6,801 nt of DNA from Prolixibacteraceae bacterium (GTDB taxonomy: Bacteria; Bacteroidota; Bacteroidia; Bacteroidales; Prolixibacteraceae), in the NCBI GenBank assembly GCA_016788685.1, contig JAEUSS010000330.1, positions 1 through 6,801 of the forward strand, written 5' to 3'. Each line of letters begins with the position of its first letter. Position 1 is the first letter of the stretch. A program made the position numbers and the translations under genes. The notes below the pieces were generated by a model. That model worked only from the letters and a program-made list of their open reading frames with translations. It was not told the DNA's origin and did not search any database. Shown piece after piece: positions 6,092 to 6,801 of this stretch.

Positions 6092-6664
6092 ACTTCTAAA
6101 AGTATTTGTCTTATCAATTAAATGAGGTTGCACTCCTTCAGCTAATTACATGAGAATTACTTAATCCCAGTAAATTATGGTTTATAATTATCCAATTACT
6201 ATCAATCATCCAATTTAGCATCCAATAGTATAAGATTGTCTATTTTTTAAGTTTCACCTATTCGCTTGAATATCTGATTAAACTATAAAATTATCACGAT
6301 GCGATTGAATTGGCGAATTTCTGAGTTGATTGAAAACCGTCCATTTCTATCATTTAAAAATCCATCAACACAAGATCTAGTTCTGGATTAACACGACGTG
6401 ATTTAACGATTATAATTCATGATTCTGCAATCTCATTTGTTCAAGTCCTCCATAGTTTTGGATGAAAAAATGCGACATCAACTGGATTCATTACTTTGGA
6501 CACTACATAATGTGTGTTATAAAGCATGTCGTGGCTTTAGCATTAATTAGATTATTAGATTCTTCAAACTAACTTTTATTAAGATTTATTAACATCTTTG
6601 TTTATGCTATTATGATAGTCTATTTATTGAATAGGGATTTACTAAGAATGTGATTTTGTGAGTT
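6092..6664. other. AT-rich stretch without a recognisable gene
   Basis: About 570 bases, clearly more AT-rich than the left half of the window. No open frame of useful length, tRNA or strong terminator is visible on either strand. Small features only: ATCCAAT occurs three times (6190-6196, 6208-6214, 6220-6226; spacings 18 and 12), and CATCTTTG at 6593-6600 is one base off the Bacteroidota -7 consensus TAnnTTTG, about 65 bases before the next start codon, with no clear -33 element. It may be intergenic promoter DNA or a decayed gene. Confidence 0.5.
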
Positions 6665-6801
6665 ATGATGTGGATTGATAGTAGGACTTTGAAAATAAAT
6701 TGTTTTTCCTCAAAAATTACAATTGAAACTTTAATAATAGCCTTTATTATTGTTTGTATTGTTGAACACTTATTTTTACCCTTTAATTCAAAGAATTTAA
6801 T
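6665..6801 (+). CDS. Start of an unidentified membrane protein (C-terminus off window)
   Basis: An open frame from ATG at 6665 (a second ATG follows directly at 6668) runs to the window edge, 45 codons. A TGA at 6659-6661 closes the frame just upstream, so the start is confined to this point. The N-terminus is MMWIDSRTLKINCFSSK, followed by a hydrophobic segment at about 18-38 (ITIETLIIAFIIVCIVEHLFL), consistent with a first transmembrane helix after a short polar N-tail. No family can be named from this much. Codon use is very AT-rich, unlike the left operon. A chance open frame is possible, but the clean hydrophobic helix makes a gene more likely than not. Confidence 0.5.
   Translation, partial: MMWIDSRTLKINCFSSKITIETLIIAFIIVCIVEHLFLPFNSKNL

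Noticed and set aside
6190..6226. Three ATCCAAT words as a CRISPR-like or iteron array
   Set aside because: Only 7 bases, spacings of 18 and 12, in AT-rich DNA; too weak for an array or origin.
6471..6532. Possible long-range hairpin CGACAT/ATGTCG
   Set aside because: A 6-bp stem over a loop of about 50 bases with no supporting structure is expected by chance.

Overview
The window looks like a Bacteroidota chromosome or metagenome contig. Evidence is a SusC/RagA-type TonB-linked outer-membrane protein with its carboxypeptidase-like and plug domains, an ISAon1-type insertion sequence, a class I tRNA end with no encoded CCA, and AT-rich start-codon contexts without clear Shine-Dalgarno sequences. 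An anaerobic or marine member of Bacteroidales/Marinilabiliales is plausible, but genus cannot be read from this.

Left part (1-4566), all on the minus strand and transcribed leftward: a 5'-truncated FAD-dependent oxidoreductase, then an AGE-family N-acylglucosamine 2-epimerase, then a secreted glycosidase-like protein of the GHL10 type, then the first 285 codons of a SusC-like transporter running off the window. Gaps are 57, 31 and 52 bases with no terminator, so this reads as one operon: the end of a glycan-utilisation locus. The likely logic is outer-membrane glycan import (SusC), envelope processing (GHL10 protein), and cytoplasmic epimerisation of an N-acylhexosamine. An amino-sugar or sialic-acid-related substrate is an inference from the epimerase, not shown.

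Junction (about 4549-4658): the oxidoreductase loses its N-terminal half exactly where the 3' end of a tRNA gene begins on the plus strand (T-arm and acceptor strand, possibly tRNA-Ala). The tRNA end is followed by a perfect-stem terminator and an 11-base-spaced pair of ATTTGCATA repeats. This has the form of a displaced tRNA att half-site of an integrated element, though a contig mis-join is possible.

Insertion sequence (4673-6084, plus strand): about 1.4 kb with 24-base terminal inverted repeats (19 of 24 matching) and a flanking target duplication (ATGATTT, 7 bases). It carries two ISAon1/ISL3-like transposase frames. The second keeps a complete DDE triad but has an in-frame TGA at a position that is probably Trp in relatives, so the copy is probably inactive.

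Right part (6085-6801): very AT-rich sequence, apparently without genes until a short open frame at 6665 that starts a membrane protein cut by the window edge. The target duplication shows that the tRNA-terminator region and this AT-rich region were contiguous before the IS inserted. The window holds no clear new defence or RNA system. Its most unusual points are the tRNA/oxidoreductase junction and the fully delimited, nonsense-mutated IS.
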